Assembly (NCBI GenBank): GCA_963793275.1
Contig: CAWBZL010000003.1
Span: forward strand, 1,302,001-1,366,000
Direction of reading: 5' to 3'
Length of the DNA stretch: 64,000 nt
Source: Marinirhabdus sp963793275
GTDB lineage: Bacteria > Bacteroidota > Bacteroidia > Flavobacteriales > Flavobacteriaceae
Made by a program: the position numbers and the translations under genes. The notes beneath the pieces were generated by a model. It was not told the origin of the DNA. It saw nothing but the letters and a program-made list of their open reading frames with translations, and did not search any database. Shown here in pieces: positions 45,716-54,055 of this stretch. The number at the start of each line of letters is the position of its first letter. The first letter of the stretch is position 1.

Positions 45716-46733
45716 TTTTTAGTTGTTTTTCCATATCGTTAAAGCGTTGCATAGTACCTGGCAGGTTTTTAAAATGCACGTAGCTTTTATTGTATTCACT
45801 ATATCCCAAGGCCGGGGAACCTTGTAAGGCTTCATTATCTTTTACATTTCGCCCAATCCCACTTTGCGCCTGGATGCGTACATTATTTCCAATAAGTAAG
45901 TGACCCGCAATACCTACCTGTCCACCTATTTGGCAATTTTCTCCAATTTTTGTAGAGCCAGCAATTCCTGTCTGAGCGGCAATTACAGTGTTTTTACCAA
46001 TTTCTACGTTATGAGCAATCTGTATTTGATTGTCCAGCTTTACACCTTTTCTTATCACAGTAGAACCCAAAGTTGCCCGGTCTATAGTTGTCCCGGCACC
46101 TACATCTACATTATCTTCTATAATAACGTTACCTGTTTGTGGTACTTTGGTGTATTCGCCTTTTTCGTTGGGTGTAAATCCAAAACCGTCTGCACCTACA
46201 ATAGCGCCACTGTGTATGACGCAGTTATTGCCAATTACAGATTCGGAATATATTTTCGCACCGGCAAAAACCACCACGTTATCTCCCATTGTTACATTGT
46301 CGCCAACATATACATTTGGATAAATTTTAGCATTTTTCCCCAAAACTACATTTTCACCTAAATAACTAAAAGCTCCTAAGTAGATATCTTCCGGATACTT
46401 TGCGTTTTCAGAAATAAAGACAGGTTGCTCAATTCCCGATTTATTCATCTTTACCTGATTGTAATATTCCAATAGGGTAGAAAAAGCTTTGTAAGCATCT
46501 TCCACTTTGATCAAAGTTGTGGTAATTGGATTTTCGGCAACAAAATCTGCACCTACAATAGTAACAGATGCCTTTGTTTTATAAATATATGAGGTGTATT
46601 TAGGATTGGCCAAAAAGGTTAAACTCCCTTCCGATCCTTCTTCAATTTTAGACAATTTAGAAACTTCGACGTTTTCATCTCCCACTACTTCGCCGTTTAA
46701 AATTCCTGCAATCTGGCTGGCTTTAAATTTCAT
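45708..46733 (-). CDS. lpxD: UDP-3-O-acylglucosamine N-acyltransferase
   Basis: 341 residues with the full LpxD plan: N-terminal uridine-binding domain (about 1-100), left-handed beta-helix (about 105-300) and short C-terminal helices. The catalytic His lies in Q-I-A-H-N-V-E-I-G near residue 241. It adds the second hydroxyacyl chain in lipid A synthesis. It is the first gene of the lpxD-lpxC/fabZ-lpxA-efp group and may have its own promoter at 46754-46761. Confidence 0.96.
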   Translation of the reverse strand: MKFKASQIAGILNGEVVGDENVEVSKLSKIEEGSEGSLTFLANPKYTSYIYKTKASVTIVGADFVAENPITTTLIKVEDAYKAFSTLLEYYNQVKMNKSGIEQPVFISENAKYPEDIYLGAFSYLGENVVLGKNAKIYPNVYVGDNVTMGDNVVVFAGAKIYSESVIGNNCVIHSGAIVGADGFGFTPNEKGEYTKVPQTGNVIIEDNVDVGAGTTIDRATLGSTVIRKGVKLDNQIQIAHNVEIGKNTVIAAQTGIAGSTKIGENCQIGGQVGIAGHLLIGNNVRIQAQSGIGRNVKDNEALQGSPALGYSEYNKSYVHFKNLPGTMQRFNDMEKQLKND

Positions 46734-46753
46734 TTGTAGGTTTCATATAGTTG

Positions 46754-46761
46754 CAAATATA
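46754..46761 (-). promoter_or_regulatory. Candidate -7 box of the lipid A operon
   Basis: Minus-strand TATATTTG (46761-46754), an exact -7 consensus 20 bases before the lpxD start. No ideal -33 triplet is seen because the region overlaps the end of the HD-hydrolase gene. Confidence 0.4.
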
Positions 46762-46773
46762 AAAAAACGATTC

Positions 46774-48000
46774 CTAATGTGCTTTGGGATAGCATAGATA
46801 ATATTTAACTACTTTTTTGGAAAGCGCTTCAATGTTTAACTGGTCACTCGCTTTGGCTACATCCAGTATTTTTCCCGTTTTTGTAATCAGGTTAATCGTG
46901 TCTTTTTTCATATCGTACGCCTGATTCTCTATAAGACCCTCAAAAACGAAATACGTTGCTTCCTCCATCGACAGATTGTGCTTTTTCATCACTGAGGCTC
47001 GTTTTTCCTCCACTTTTTCCTTCGGAATGGGATTCTTTTTCAGTTTAATTTTCAGTAAATCTCTTCTTAGCAGCATTTTTGAAAGTTCACTTAAGACAAA
47101 ATCGTCGTGTGCAGACCACGCTTTCATTGCCGAAACAATATCGTAATCGTCTAATGTGGTAAAGGTTTCTAAAATGTCAGCAGTAACATCCTGAGCCGAA
47201 ATATGGTGCTGAAGAAAATAAGAAAGTGACTCGCTAGCGGGTAAATTATAGCCGTTATCTGAAAGTGATTTAGCACGTTTTAAAATCTTTACTAGTAACT
47301 GCTCTGCTACGAGACTCGTTTTGTGCAGATACACCTGCCAATACATTAACCTACGTGCAACAATAAATTTTTCTACCGAATAAATCCCTTTCTCTTCCAC
47401 CACCAGCGCATCGTCTTTAACGTGGAGCATAGCAATAAGACGTTCGCTATTTACAGCACCTTCGCTTACGCCCGTATAAAAACTATCCCGACGCAAATAA
47501 TCCAGCCTGTCCATATCCAGCTGTCCAGAAACCAACTGATGTAAAAATTTACGATGGTATTCGTTTTTAAAAATCTTTATGGCGAGTGTAAGTGAGCCGT
47601 CAAACTCTTTATTTAACTCCTCCATCATTAACAGCGAAATGTGCTCGTGAGAAATATTTTCCACAATACTGTGTTCCATGGCGTGGCTAAACGGGCCGTG
47701 ACCTATATCGTGTAATAAAATAGCAATGTTTAGGGCGTTTGCTTCTTCTTCGGAAATTTCAGTGTTTTTTGAACGCAGCACACGTACGGCTTTTTCCATT
47801 AAAAACATAGCGCCCAATGCATGATGAAATCTGGTATGGTGTGCTCCCGGGTACACCAGATAGCTCATTCCCATTTGGGAAATACGCCGTAATCTTTGGA
47901 AAAACCGATGCTCTATTAATTCGAAAATAAGTTGGTTGGGAATAGTAATGAACCCGTAAATAGGATCATTTATAATTTTGAGTTTGTTTCTGGCCTTCAA
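46774..48000 (-). CDS. HD-domain phosphohydrolase (dGTPase-like)
   Basis: 408 residues. The HD metal site begins with R-F-H-H-A-L near residue 57-62, then L-L-H-D-I-G-H-G-P-F-S-H near 95-106, and a later Asp in Q-L-D-M-D-R-L-D-Y. The length and pattern are those of bacterial dNTP triphosphohydrolase-like proteins next to lpxD in Bacteroidota. Substrate dNTP or other phosphoester not decided. It lies upstream of lpxD by 40 bases and is divergent from porX. Confidence 0.85.
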   Translation of the reverse strand: MKARNKLKIINDPIYGFITIPNQLIFELIEHRFFQRLRRISQMGMSYLVYPGAHHTRFHHALGAMFLMEKAVRVLRSKNTEISEEEANALNIAILLHDIGHGPFSHAMEHSIVENISHEHISLLMMEELNKEFDGSLTLAIKIFKNEYHRKFLHQLVSGQLDMDRLDYLRRDSFYTGVSEGAVNSERLIAMLHVKDDALVVEEKGIYSVEKFIVARRLMYWQVYLHKTSLVAEQLLVKILKRAKSLSDNGYNLPASESLSYFLQHHISAQDVTADILETFTTLDDYDIVSAMKAWSAHDDFVLSELSKMLLRRDLLKIKLKKNPIPKEKVEEKRASVMKKHNLSMEEATYFVFEGLIENQAYDMKKDTINLITKTGKILDVAKASDQLNIEALSKKVVKYYLCYPKAH

Positions 48001-48040
48001 ATTTTAACCTTTAATTAGCTTTTATGAGATACTTGCACCC

Positions 48041-48048
48041 TAATTTTG
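48041..48048 (+). promoter_or_regulatory. Candidate -7 box of porX
   Basis: TAATTTTG at 48041-48048 matches TAnnTTTG. It lies 133 bases before the porX start; no standard-spaced TTG is present. Confidence 0.3.
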
Positions 48049-48181
48049 ATGTTATACTAAACAGGAAAACAATATTCTGAATAGTTCAGTTAAATTACTA
48101 TGTGCGCTCCTTAAAAATGACTAGGAAATGTACAACACTCCTTCGCTGAAGCTAGTGAATACTAATGACAAATATACATAT

Positions 48182-49733
48182 ATGAACGACATAAAAGTAC
48201 TTTGGGTAGATGACGAAATAGATTTACTGAAACCGCACATTATCTTTTTAGAAAACAAGAATTACAAAGTGACCACAGCCAAGAGCGGGATGGAAGCTTT
48301 GGAAGAAATTGAAAAGGAAAATTTTGACATCGTCTTCCTGGATGAAAATATGCCAGGACTCACAGGACTTGAAACACTCGCCGAATTGAAAGAAAAGCAA
48401 GCCTCACTTCCCGTGGTCATGATCACTAAAAGTGAAGAGGAGTATATCATGGAAGAGGCTATTGGCAGTAAAATTGCCGATTACCTTATAAAACCCGTTA
48501 ATCCAAACCAGATTTTACTGAGTTTAAAGAAAAACCTGGATCATTCCAGATTGGTTTCAGAAAAAACAACATCCAGCTATCAGCAGGAATTCCGGAAGAT
48601 TGCTATGGATATGTCTATGATAAACACCTATGAAGGATGGGTGGAGTTGTATCAAAAACTAGTATACTGGGAGCTGGAGCTGGAAGATATTGAAGACACT
48701 GGAATGTTCGAAATTCTGGAATCTCAAAAGACCGAGGCCAATACACAGTTCTGCAAATATATTGACAAAAATTACCCTTCCTGGTTCGAAAAAAACAGCG
48801 ATGCGCCTATTATGTCGCACACGCTTTTTAGAGAACGTATTATGCCGGAAATAGACAAAGGAACCAACCTTAGTTGTAGTAGTAGACAACTTACGCTACG
48901 ACCAATGGAAAGCTTTTGAACCGTATGTAGCAAATACCTACAAGAAAACGAAAGAGGAAATGTTCTGTAGCATTTTACCCACCGCTACCCAATATTCCAG
49001 AAATGCAATTTTTTCTGGCTTAATGCCCAGTGATATGGAAAAATTACACCCCGATTACTGGCTCAACGATACTGAAGAAGGTGGGAAAAACATGTTTGAA
49101 AAGCAATTTCTTGCCGCACAGCTAAAAAGACTGGGGAAAGATTTAAATTGGAGTTATCACAAAATTTCCAGCTTAAAGCAAGGAAAAAAGCTTTCTGATA
49201 ATTTTAAAAGCCATAAAGATGAAGATCTAATTGCGGTGGTCTACAATTTTGTAGATATGCTCTCGCACTCCAAGACAGAAATGGAAGTAATTAAAGAACT
49301 GGCATCTACAGATAAATCGTATAGATCTTTAACACAAAGCTGGTTTAAAAACAGTCCGCTTATGGATATTATAAACCAGGCGTCTCACCTTGGCTTTAGG
49401 CTTGTAATTACTACAGATCACGGAACCATTAATGTAAAGAACCCTAGCAAGGTGATTGGTGATAAAAACACGAGTTTAAACTTACGTTACAAGACAGGTA
49501 AGAGTCTCACCTACGAAGATAAAGATGTGTTGGCCGCAAAAGATCCAAAGACTATCCACCTGCCAACCATTAACATGAGTAGTTCTTTTATTTTCGCAAA
49601 GGGAGATTTGTTTTTTGCGTATCCTAATAATTATAATCATTATGTAGGGTATTACAGAAATACGTACCAGCATGGAGGAGTTTCTCTGGAGGAAATGGTC
49701 ATTCCATTTGCTGTTTTAGAGCCAAAGTCTTAA
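48182..49733 (+). pseudogene. porX: PorX-type response regulator with PglZ domain, reading frame broken by one base
   Basis: PorX is the response regulator that controls type IX secretion genes with the kinase PorY. The receiver domain (about 1-120) has the acidic pair D-D near 9-10, phospho-acceptor Asp in V-F-L-D-E-N near 52 and Lys in L-I-K-P-V near 103. A helical linker (125-220) leads to a C-terminal PglZ phosphoesterase domain (D-N-L-R-Y-D-Q-W, and T-T-D-H-G-T). The first frame ends at 48919. The second begins by codon 48867: one extra A at 48866/48867 breaks the frame. Rejoined length is about 516 residues, close to the known 518. Start chosen at 48182 because the receiver begins there; the upstream frame to 48128 is unlikely. 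Confidence 0.9.
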
Positions 49734-49846
49734 AAGCGTATTTTAACCTCAGCTATTTGTAAGAATTTTCTTTAAAATATGGTTTTCATCGATAAAATTT
49801 GTTTATTATCGTGAAAATGATATATATTCGCCCGTATCTTAAATCG

Positions 49847-50260
49847 ATGAAAACAACCTATACTCTACAAGATTTACCGGAAGTTGCTGGTAAGGTACTG
49901 GCTGAAGTCAACTCAAAAACGCTGTTGTTTTATGGCGAAATGGGTGTTGGCAAAACCACATTTATCAATGTACTAGCAAAACAATTGGGTGTAGAAGAAC
50001 CGTTAAGCAGTCCTACATTTTCAATTGTGAACGAATATCGTGTAGGAGATGATAAATTGTATCATTTTGATTGCTACAGATTGGAAAGTGAAGAAGAAGC
50101 ATTGGATATAGGAATTGAGGATTATTTAGATTCCGGTAATTGGTGTTTTATTGAATGGCCTGAAAAAATAGAAACGTTATTACCAGATACTGCAAATAAA
50201 ATCGCGTTAAAAAAAAACCATAATGGAAGTAGAACCGTATATATAGAAAATTGCCTATGA
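49847..50260 (+). CDS. tsaE: tRNA threonylcarbamoyladenosine synthesis ATPase TsaE
   Basis: 137 residues from the ATG at 49847, or 147 from 49817; the open frame to 49799 would need TTG. P-loop G-E-M-G-V-G-K-T-T (about 30-38 from 49847), then S-S-P-T-F-S-I-V-N-E-Y and the conserved H-F-D-C-Y-R. TsaE works with TsaB and TsaD to make t6A37 in tRNAs. It is next to porX, as in most Flavobacteriaceae. In many relatives ald comes next; here the accessory block intervenes. Confidence 0.94.
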   Translation: MKTTYTLQDLPEVAGKVLAEVNSKTLLFYGEMGVGKTTFINVLAKQLGVEEPLSSPTFSIVNEYRVGDDKLYHFDCYRLESEEEALDIGIEDYLDSGNWCFIEWPEKIETLLPDTANKIALKKNHNGSRTVYIENCL

Positions 50261-50384
50261 AATAGAGATTGAAGCTAAACATATACTAGTAGTGTCCTTA
50301 AGTGAATTTGCCCCAAATCGAATACTTTTAAGAAGGTATTTCTTTGCCTAAAGCAAAACTCACTAAGATACGGCGATAATAGTC

Positions 50385-50415
50385 TTAATACTTGTGTTTT
50401 TTCGTGCTAAGTTTG
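50385..50415 (+). promoter_or_regulatory. Promoter of the small lipoprotein gene
   Basis: TAAGTTTG at 50408-50415 is an exact -7 box, and TTA at 50385-50387 gives a 20-base spacer. The ATG follows at 50444. Confidence 0.5.
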
Positions 50416-50443
50416 TACTATAAACCTCACAAAAACTAGTATT

Positions 50444-50590
50444 ATGAAACTTAAAAACTACCTTTTTTTAGCAGCAATCTTTAGTGCAACTCTATTTGTA
50501 TCTTGTACACCAGAAAGTATTGAAGATAATGAAACAGAACAACAAATCGATAAAACGAACCCAAACATCAAGCCACCTACTAACGGGTAG
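50444..50590 (+). CDS. Small lipoprotein of 48 residues
   Basis: It starts with ATG 28 bases after a clear -7 box. The product has a signal peptide ending in a lipobox (F-V-S-C, Cys21). It then has a short acidic stretch with two Glu/Asp-rich runs, ending P-P-T-N-G before a TAG stop. Short lipoproteins of this kind, with Lys/Asn/Pro-rich C-termini, recur in Flavobacteriaceae without an assigned role. The next ORF (50529) overlaps it by 62 bases in another frame. Function unknown. Confidence 0.65.
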   Translation: MKLKNYLFLAAIFSATLFVSCTPESIEDNETEQQIDKTNPNIKPPTNG

Positions 50591-51047
50591 TATTATTGCT
50601 TTAGTTCTAATATTTTCACCATATTTATTATATGTATATAAAAGTTTCCCAGTCGAAAAAACTTGGGAAACTTTTTTTGGCACATATTCTAGTGATTATT
50701 GGCAGTCCGTTCAAACCTCAGCTTGGGTGTTCTTTGGTAAATCCACACCCCTTCTCTTTTTAACTATTTGGTTTTTCACTTGTAAGCACTGGTGGTTTCA
50801 TTCAATATTAATTCCAATAGCTATATATATATTTCAAATATTCAGCTTATTTAATGATGATCTAAGATATGCTGACGAAGTAGAAATCTGGTGGGTATTT
50901 CCAATTATGTTGATAGTAACACCATTAGTCTATCTGATTAGAGCAAAGCTATTTGCAAAAATAAGAGGTGATGATATGCAAACTTTTGAAGAAGATCTAG
51001 GACGTAAAAGAACTTTTTGGCAACAAATACTGGATTTGTTTCGCTAA
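50529..51047 (+). CDS. Integral membrane protein, unknown
   Basis: 172 residues from ATG 50529 (an in-frame start further upstream at 50484 has no support). Several hydrophobic segments: about 20-37, 68-83, 90-107 and 127-145. The C-terminal 30 residues are charged (D-D-M-Q-T-F-E-E-D). It contains W-W-F-H and many aromatic residues. It overlaps the end of the lipoprotein gene by 62 bases in the +1 frame, an unusual out-of-frame overlap. No family recognised. Confidence 0.6.
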   Translation: MKQNNKSIKRTQTSSHLLTGSIIALVLIFSPYLLYVYKSFPVEKTWETFFGTYSSDYWQSVQTSAWVFFGKSTPLLFLTIWFFTCKHWWFHSILIPIAIYIFQIFSLFNDDLRYADEVEIWWVFPIMLIVTPLVYLIRAKLFAKIRGDDMQTFEEDLGRKRTFWQQILDLFR

Positions 51048-51054
51048 AAAAACC

Positions 51055-52806
51055 TTAACCAACATTCTTCTCTAATTTCTTTAGATAATATGACGGATAA
51101 ATTCCGTGCTGCTTATAAAATGCTTTTGAAAACGACTCTGCATTTTTATACCCACATTCTTCTGCAATGGCTTTAATGGTGTATTTTCTGCAAGACGTAT
51201 CTGTAAACAACACTTCTACAGTATACCCTATTCGCAAGTCATGTAGATATTGTGAAAAGTTTTTTTCCAGTTTTAAATTAATAACTCTGGAAAGATAGTT
51301 GGCGTTTGTTTTAAACTTTTTTGCCAATTTTTGGAGGGTGATGTCTGAATCCAGGTATTTATGCTGTTGCTCAAAACGTTCTAGTTTTTCTAAAATATCT
51401 TTTACTACTTCTTTCGAGAGCTCATTTTGAGAATTGTTTCCATCTAGGGCAGAAGCACTTTTTGTAGTTCTTTGCGCTAAAAGCTTTTCGAATCTTTTTT
51501 TATAAACCAGACGTTTTCTTACATAAAAAAATAATAGGCAAAGGGTTCCAGTTAATGCAGCAAGCGCTATATAAAATCTAGTATCCGGAGTTTCAGATTT
51601 CTTTTTTAGTTCGCTAATTAAAATTTCTTTATCTGCAAGTATTGCCGGTGTCTCTATTTCTTTTTTAATTGATGATTCATAGAAGGCTAAATTTCTTTTA
51701 ATTATACTATCGCAATAAGAAATCTTTTTATGATAAATTATTTGTTTATCATATTCATTTTTCTCTTCATAATAATTTAAAAGTTCAACAAAGACTTCTC
51801 GCCTGTATGGTAATATATCAATTTTTCGTTTTTCAAAAATTGAATCTGCTCTTAAAAGGCATGAAACCCCCTTCTCCTTTTGTTGAAGTTTTATTAATGA
51901 TAATCCTTTAAAATAATTAGTATCATATATGGAAGTATAATCGTTTGTATTCTCCTTTAGTTTTAAAATTCTCTCTGAGGTTGCTACCGACTCTTTAAAT
52001 GAGTCAGAATAATAATAAATCTCGTTAAGCACTTCCATCAATATTTCATCTTGACGCTGAGATAAATAGCTTTTGTATTCTAAATGTACTTTTTTTGCTT
52101 TTTCGTAATAGAATTTAGCAGAGTCAATTTCTCTTTTGTTAATAAAACAAATTGAAAAATTAATATTGGAGTTAAATTTCAATTGAAGCACTAAGTTATC
52201 AATTTCATTTAGGTATCCGCTTCTACTATTTTTTATCAATAATTCTTTTAAATTCTTTTGTTTTAAAAGTCTACTGCTTTTTCTCTGCATTTCAAGTGCT
52301 TCATCTTTATTACCCCAAAAAGACTTTCTTATAATTAATATTTCCATTATATAAAGCACTTGAGTCAAGTTTCTATTTAAACGAGCAATTTCATAAGCTT
52401 TAAAATAATTTTGTGTTCCTTCACTAAGATTTAGAGATGAGAGTTCAAATGCTTTCAAAATGTATCCCATTGCTGGATAAGTTATATGCTTTTGATTTTT
52501 AGAAATCTCAATCACACTATCCGCAAATGCAATATTCTTTTTTGGATGAAAAATACGAGCCAATCTATCATATCCACGAGCCATTTTTATAGTATCCTTC
52601 TGCTTGCGTGCTCGATCTAAATAGGTTCTGGCTATTTTTTCTTGTGCAATTGAATCTCCGTGATATTTATTAAACAAAGTGAGCAGTGGCTCATCATTTA
52701 ATGTATTCAAATACGACTGCTCAAGGTTTTGCGATATACTCCCCAGCGATATGCATACACAGAATACTAATGTAGTACTAAAAAAACGGATTTGTTGATT
52801 GGTCAT
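51055..52806 (-). CDS. AraC-type regulator with periplasmic TPR-like domain
   Basis: 583 residues. Signal-like hydrophobic start (about 10-27), a long helical region of TPR-like repeats (about 30-380), one membrane helix (about 413-430), then a cytoplasmic linker and a C-terminal AraC helix-turn-helix pair (about 485-580, I-T-L-Q-K-L-A-K-K-F and A-E-E-C-G-Y-K-N-A-E-S-F). The layout is common in Bacteroidota regulators that sense signals in the periplasm. The direction is opposite to the secreted gene at 53333; the two share a 526-base control region with inverted repeats. Target genes are inferred, not proven. Confidence 0.82.
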   Translation of the reverse strand: MTNQQIRFFSTTLVFCVCISLGSISQNLEQSYLNTLNDEPLLTLFNKYHGDSIAQEKIARTYLDRARKQKDTIKMARGYDRLARIFHPKKNIAFADSVIEISKNQKHITYPAMGYILKAFELSSLNLSEGTQNYFKAYEIARLNRNLTQVLYIMEILIIRKSFWGNKDEALEMQRKSSRLLKQKNLKELLIKNSRSGYLNEIDNLVLQLKFNSNINFSICFINKREIDSAKFYYEKAKKVHLEYKSYLSQRQDEILMEVLNEIYYYSDSFKESVATSERILKLKENTNDYTSIYDTNYFKGLSLIKLQQKEKGVSCLLRADSIFEKRKIDILPYRREVFVELLNYYEEKNEYDKQIIYHKKISYCDSIIKRNLAFYESSIKKEIETPAILADKEILISELKKKSETPDTRFYIALAALTGTLCLLFFYVRKRLVYKKRFEKLLAQRTTKSASALDGNNSQNELSKEVVKDILEKLERFEQQHKYLDSDITLQKLAKKFKTNANYLSRVINLKLEKNFSQYLHDLRIGYTVEVLFTDTSCRKYTIKAIAEECGYKNAESFSKAFYKQHGIYPSYYLKKLEKNVG

Positions 52807-52931
52807 AAGTAAAGAATTCCCCCTTCATAAATGTAGTAAAATTATGTAATTCAAATCCCGGGGATTCCCGCCTACAATTCCAAAAATTTATAAAACACTG
52901 ACAAACAATATTTTAAAATTTAAAATATGAG

Positions 52932-52973
52932 TCGGAATTCACGAATTACGGGTTGTAGATTCGTGAATTCCGA
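52932..52973. repeat. Perfect 15-bp inverted repeat
   Basis: Arms TCGGAATTCACGAAT (52932-52946) and its complement (52959-52973) are separated by 12 bases. No T-run follows, so it is unlikely to be an ordinary terminator. It could be an operator for the AraC-type regulator. Confidence 0.6.
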
Positions 52974-53031
52974 TTATATACACTTGAATTTTAGGAAATT
53001 ATATAACACCTTTAAACCAATTTATAAGGAG

Positions 53032-53090
53032 AAACCGCCTTATACGTGCTCAGGTAACTGGGGAGTTGTGAGTAACGGATTTGGCGGTTT
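53032..53090 (+). ncRNA. Candidate structured RNA / hairpin
   Basis: Stem AAACCGCC (53032-53039) with GGCGGTTT (53083-53090), followed by TATTT. The 43-base loop itself contains AACT-GGGG-AGTT and GTAAC elements. This could be a terminator with a large loop or a small structured RNA; transcription is unknown. Confidence 0.3.
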
Positions 53091-53255
53091 TATTTAATTT
53101 CTAACCTACAAACTACAGTAAGTGACACAGAAAAACTATTAAAAAGAGAAAGCCCCTACCAGGTAGGAGCTCTCACAGTGTGTGTAGAAATAAACTTTCG
53201 TTTATTATCTTTAGTAAATATAAAGATTTTAATTAAAACAACAAAGGTTTATTTC

Positions 53256-53312
53256 CGTGCTACGCAAGGCACGAAAATCCAGCCGCGGTAACCGAAAAGC
53301 GAACGAGTAGGT
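53256..53312 (+). promoter_or_regulatory. GC-rich candidate 5' untranslated structure
   Basis: In AT-rich surroundings, this stretch holds CGTGC/GCACG arms around TACGCAAG and a second group with CCGCGGTAACCG. It lies just before the start of the Cys-rich secreted gene. It looks like a structured leader, but no known riboswitch core was identified. Confidence 0.3.
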
Positions 53313-53332
53313 GTTTTATTAAAATTTATATT

Positions 53333-53926
53333 ATGAAATATTTAAAAACTATATTTTCAATGCTGTTGGTTTTGACATTTACAATCCCAAGTATAACGAA
53401 TGCACAGAATACTGAAAACCCAACCATTATAAATCCTAAGAATGCAGATAAGAATGAGGCTCTTACAGCAAACCAATTTTTAGAATCAGTTTTGGTGGTA
53501 AGAAGACTAGGGGATGCTAACTCTCGCTCAAAGACGAAGAAAGCCTTGGAAATTGAGTTAGTTAATTTCAATTCTTCGAAAAAATTTCTTCCTGCGTACT
53601 TAATCGACGGAATTGAATATAACGACAATGGTAAATTTAATGACAAAATTGCTGGTGATGGTATTTTCACTTCAGTTACTAAACATTTGGTTAAAGGAGT
53701 ACCTGTAGATATCTCTGAAATTGGATCGATTGCTGCTCAATTTAAATATCAAAATCAGTTGAAAAATTATAAATCAAGTACTAGAGGTTTAGAAGTTACA
53801 TTTAGTTGTAAAACTCGTATAGTTGTTTGTCCAGAAACCAGTTGGTGGAACAATTGCTGGCCTTTAAGCAGCCCGTGCACTTGCGTTGAATTTTATGATT
53901 GTGAAGTTTCAGTAACAATAGATTAA
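53333..53926 (+). CDS. Secreted protein with Cys-rich C-terminus
   Basis: 197 residues. Signal peptide 1-24 (ends T-N-A-Q). A central segment (about 96-118) with N-D-N-G-K-F-N-D-K-I-A-G-D-G-I-F resembles the 'N-D-D-G-x-x-G-D-x-x-A-G-D-G-I-Y' turn found in several Bacteroidota secreted domains. The last 45 residues contain six cysteines and three Trp. Six cysteines suggest three disulphides, so a compact exported domain. No family recognised. The next gene encodes a CPBP protease; whether it acts on this product is speculation. Confidence 0.6.
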   Translation: MKYLKTIFSMLLVLTFTIPSITNAQNTENPTIINPKNADKNEALTANQFLESVLVVRRLGDANSRSKTKKALEIELVNFNSSKKFLPAYLIDGIEYNDNGKFNDKIAGDGIFTSVTKHLVKGVPVDISEIGSIAAQFKYQNQLKNYKSSTRGLEVTFSCKTRIVVCPETSWWNNCWPLSSPCTCVEFYDCEVSVTID

Positions 53927-53935
53927 TTAAATTAA

Positions 53936-53949
53936 TTAAGCCGGCTTAA
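53936..53949. repeat. Perfect 14-base palindrome
   Basis: TTAAGCCGGCTTAA lies just after the Cys-rich gene. It is too short and lacks a T-run for a confident terminator; it may be a protein-binding site. Confidence 0.3.
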
Positions 53950-54055
53950 GATAAGTAGTGTCGCTATTACAACAAAGTTTACTTGAGCAATAGTGTTCTA
54001 CGTCTGTTCTATAAACTTACAGATTTTAGGACGGCTTTATAAAAAAAACAGAACT

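Larger units (their letters stand above)
52807..53332. other. 526-base divergent control region
   Basis: It holds: a near-palindrome AATCCCGGGGATT at 52854-52866; a 15-bp inverted repeat 52932-52946/52959-52973 around GAATTC; a hairpin 53032-53090; and an unusually GC-rich stretch at 53256-53312. No credible ORF was found. Confidence 0.6.

Noticed and set aside
53279..53294. 12-base match (CAGCCGCGGTAA) to the 530 loop of 16S rRNA
   Set aside because: No flanking rRNA sequence; most likely chance in a GC-rich spot.
53256..53312. Possible cyclic-di-GMP (GEMM) riboswitch
   Set aside because: It shares only ACGCAA and GGTAACCG-like words; the conserved order and stems of GEMM are not met.
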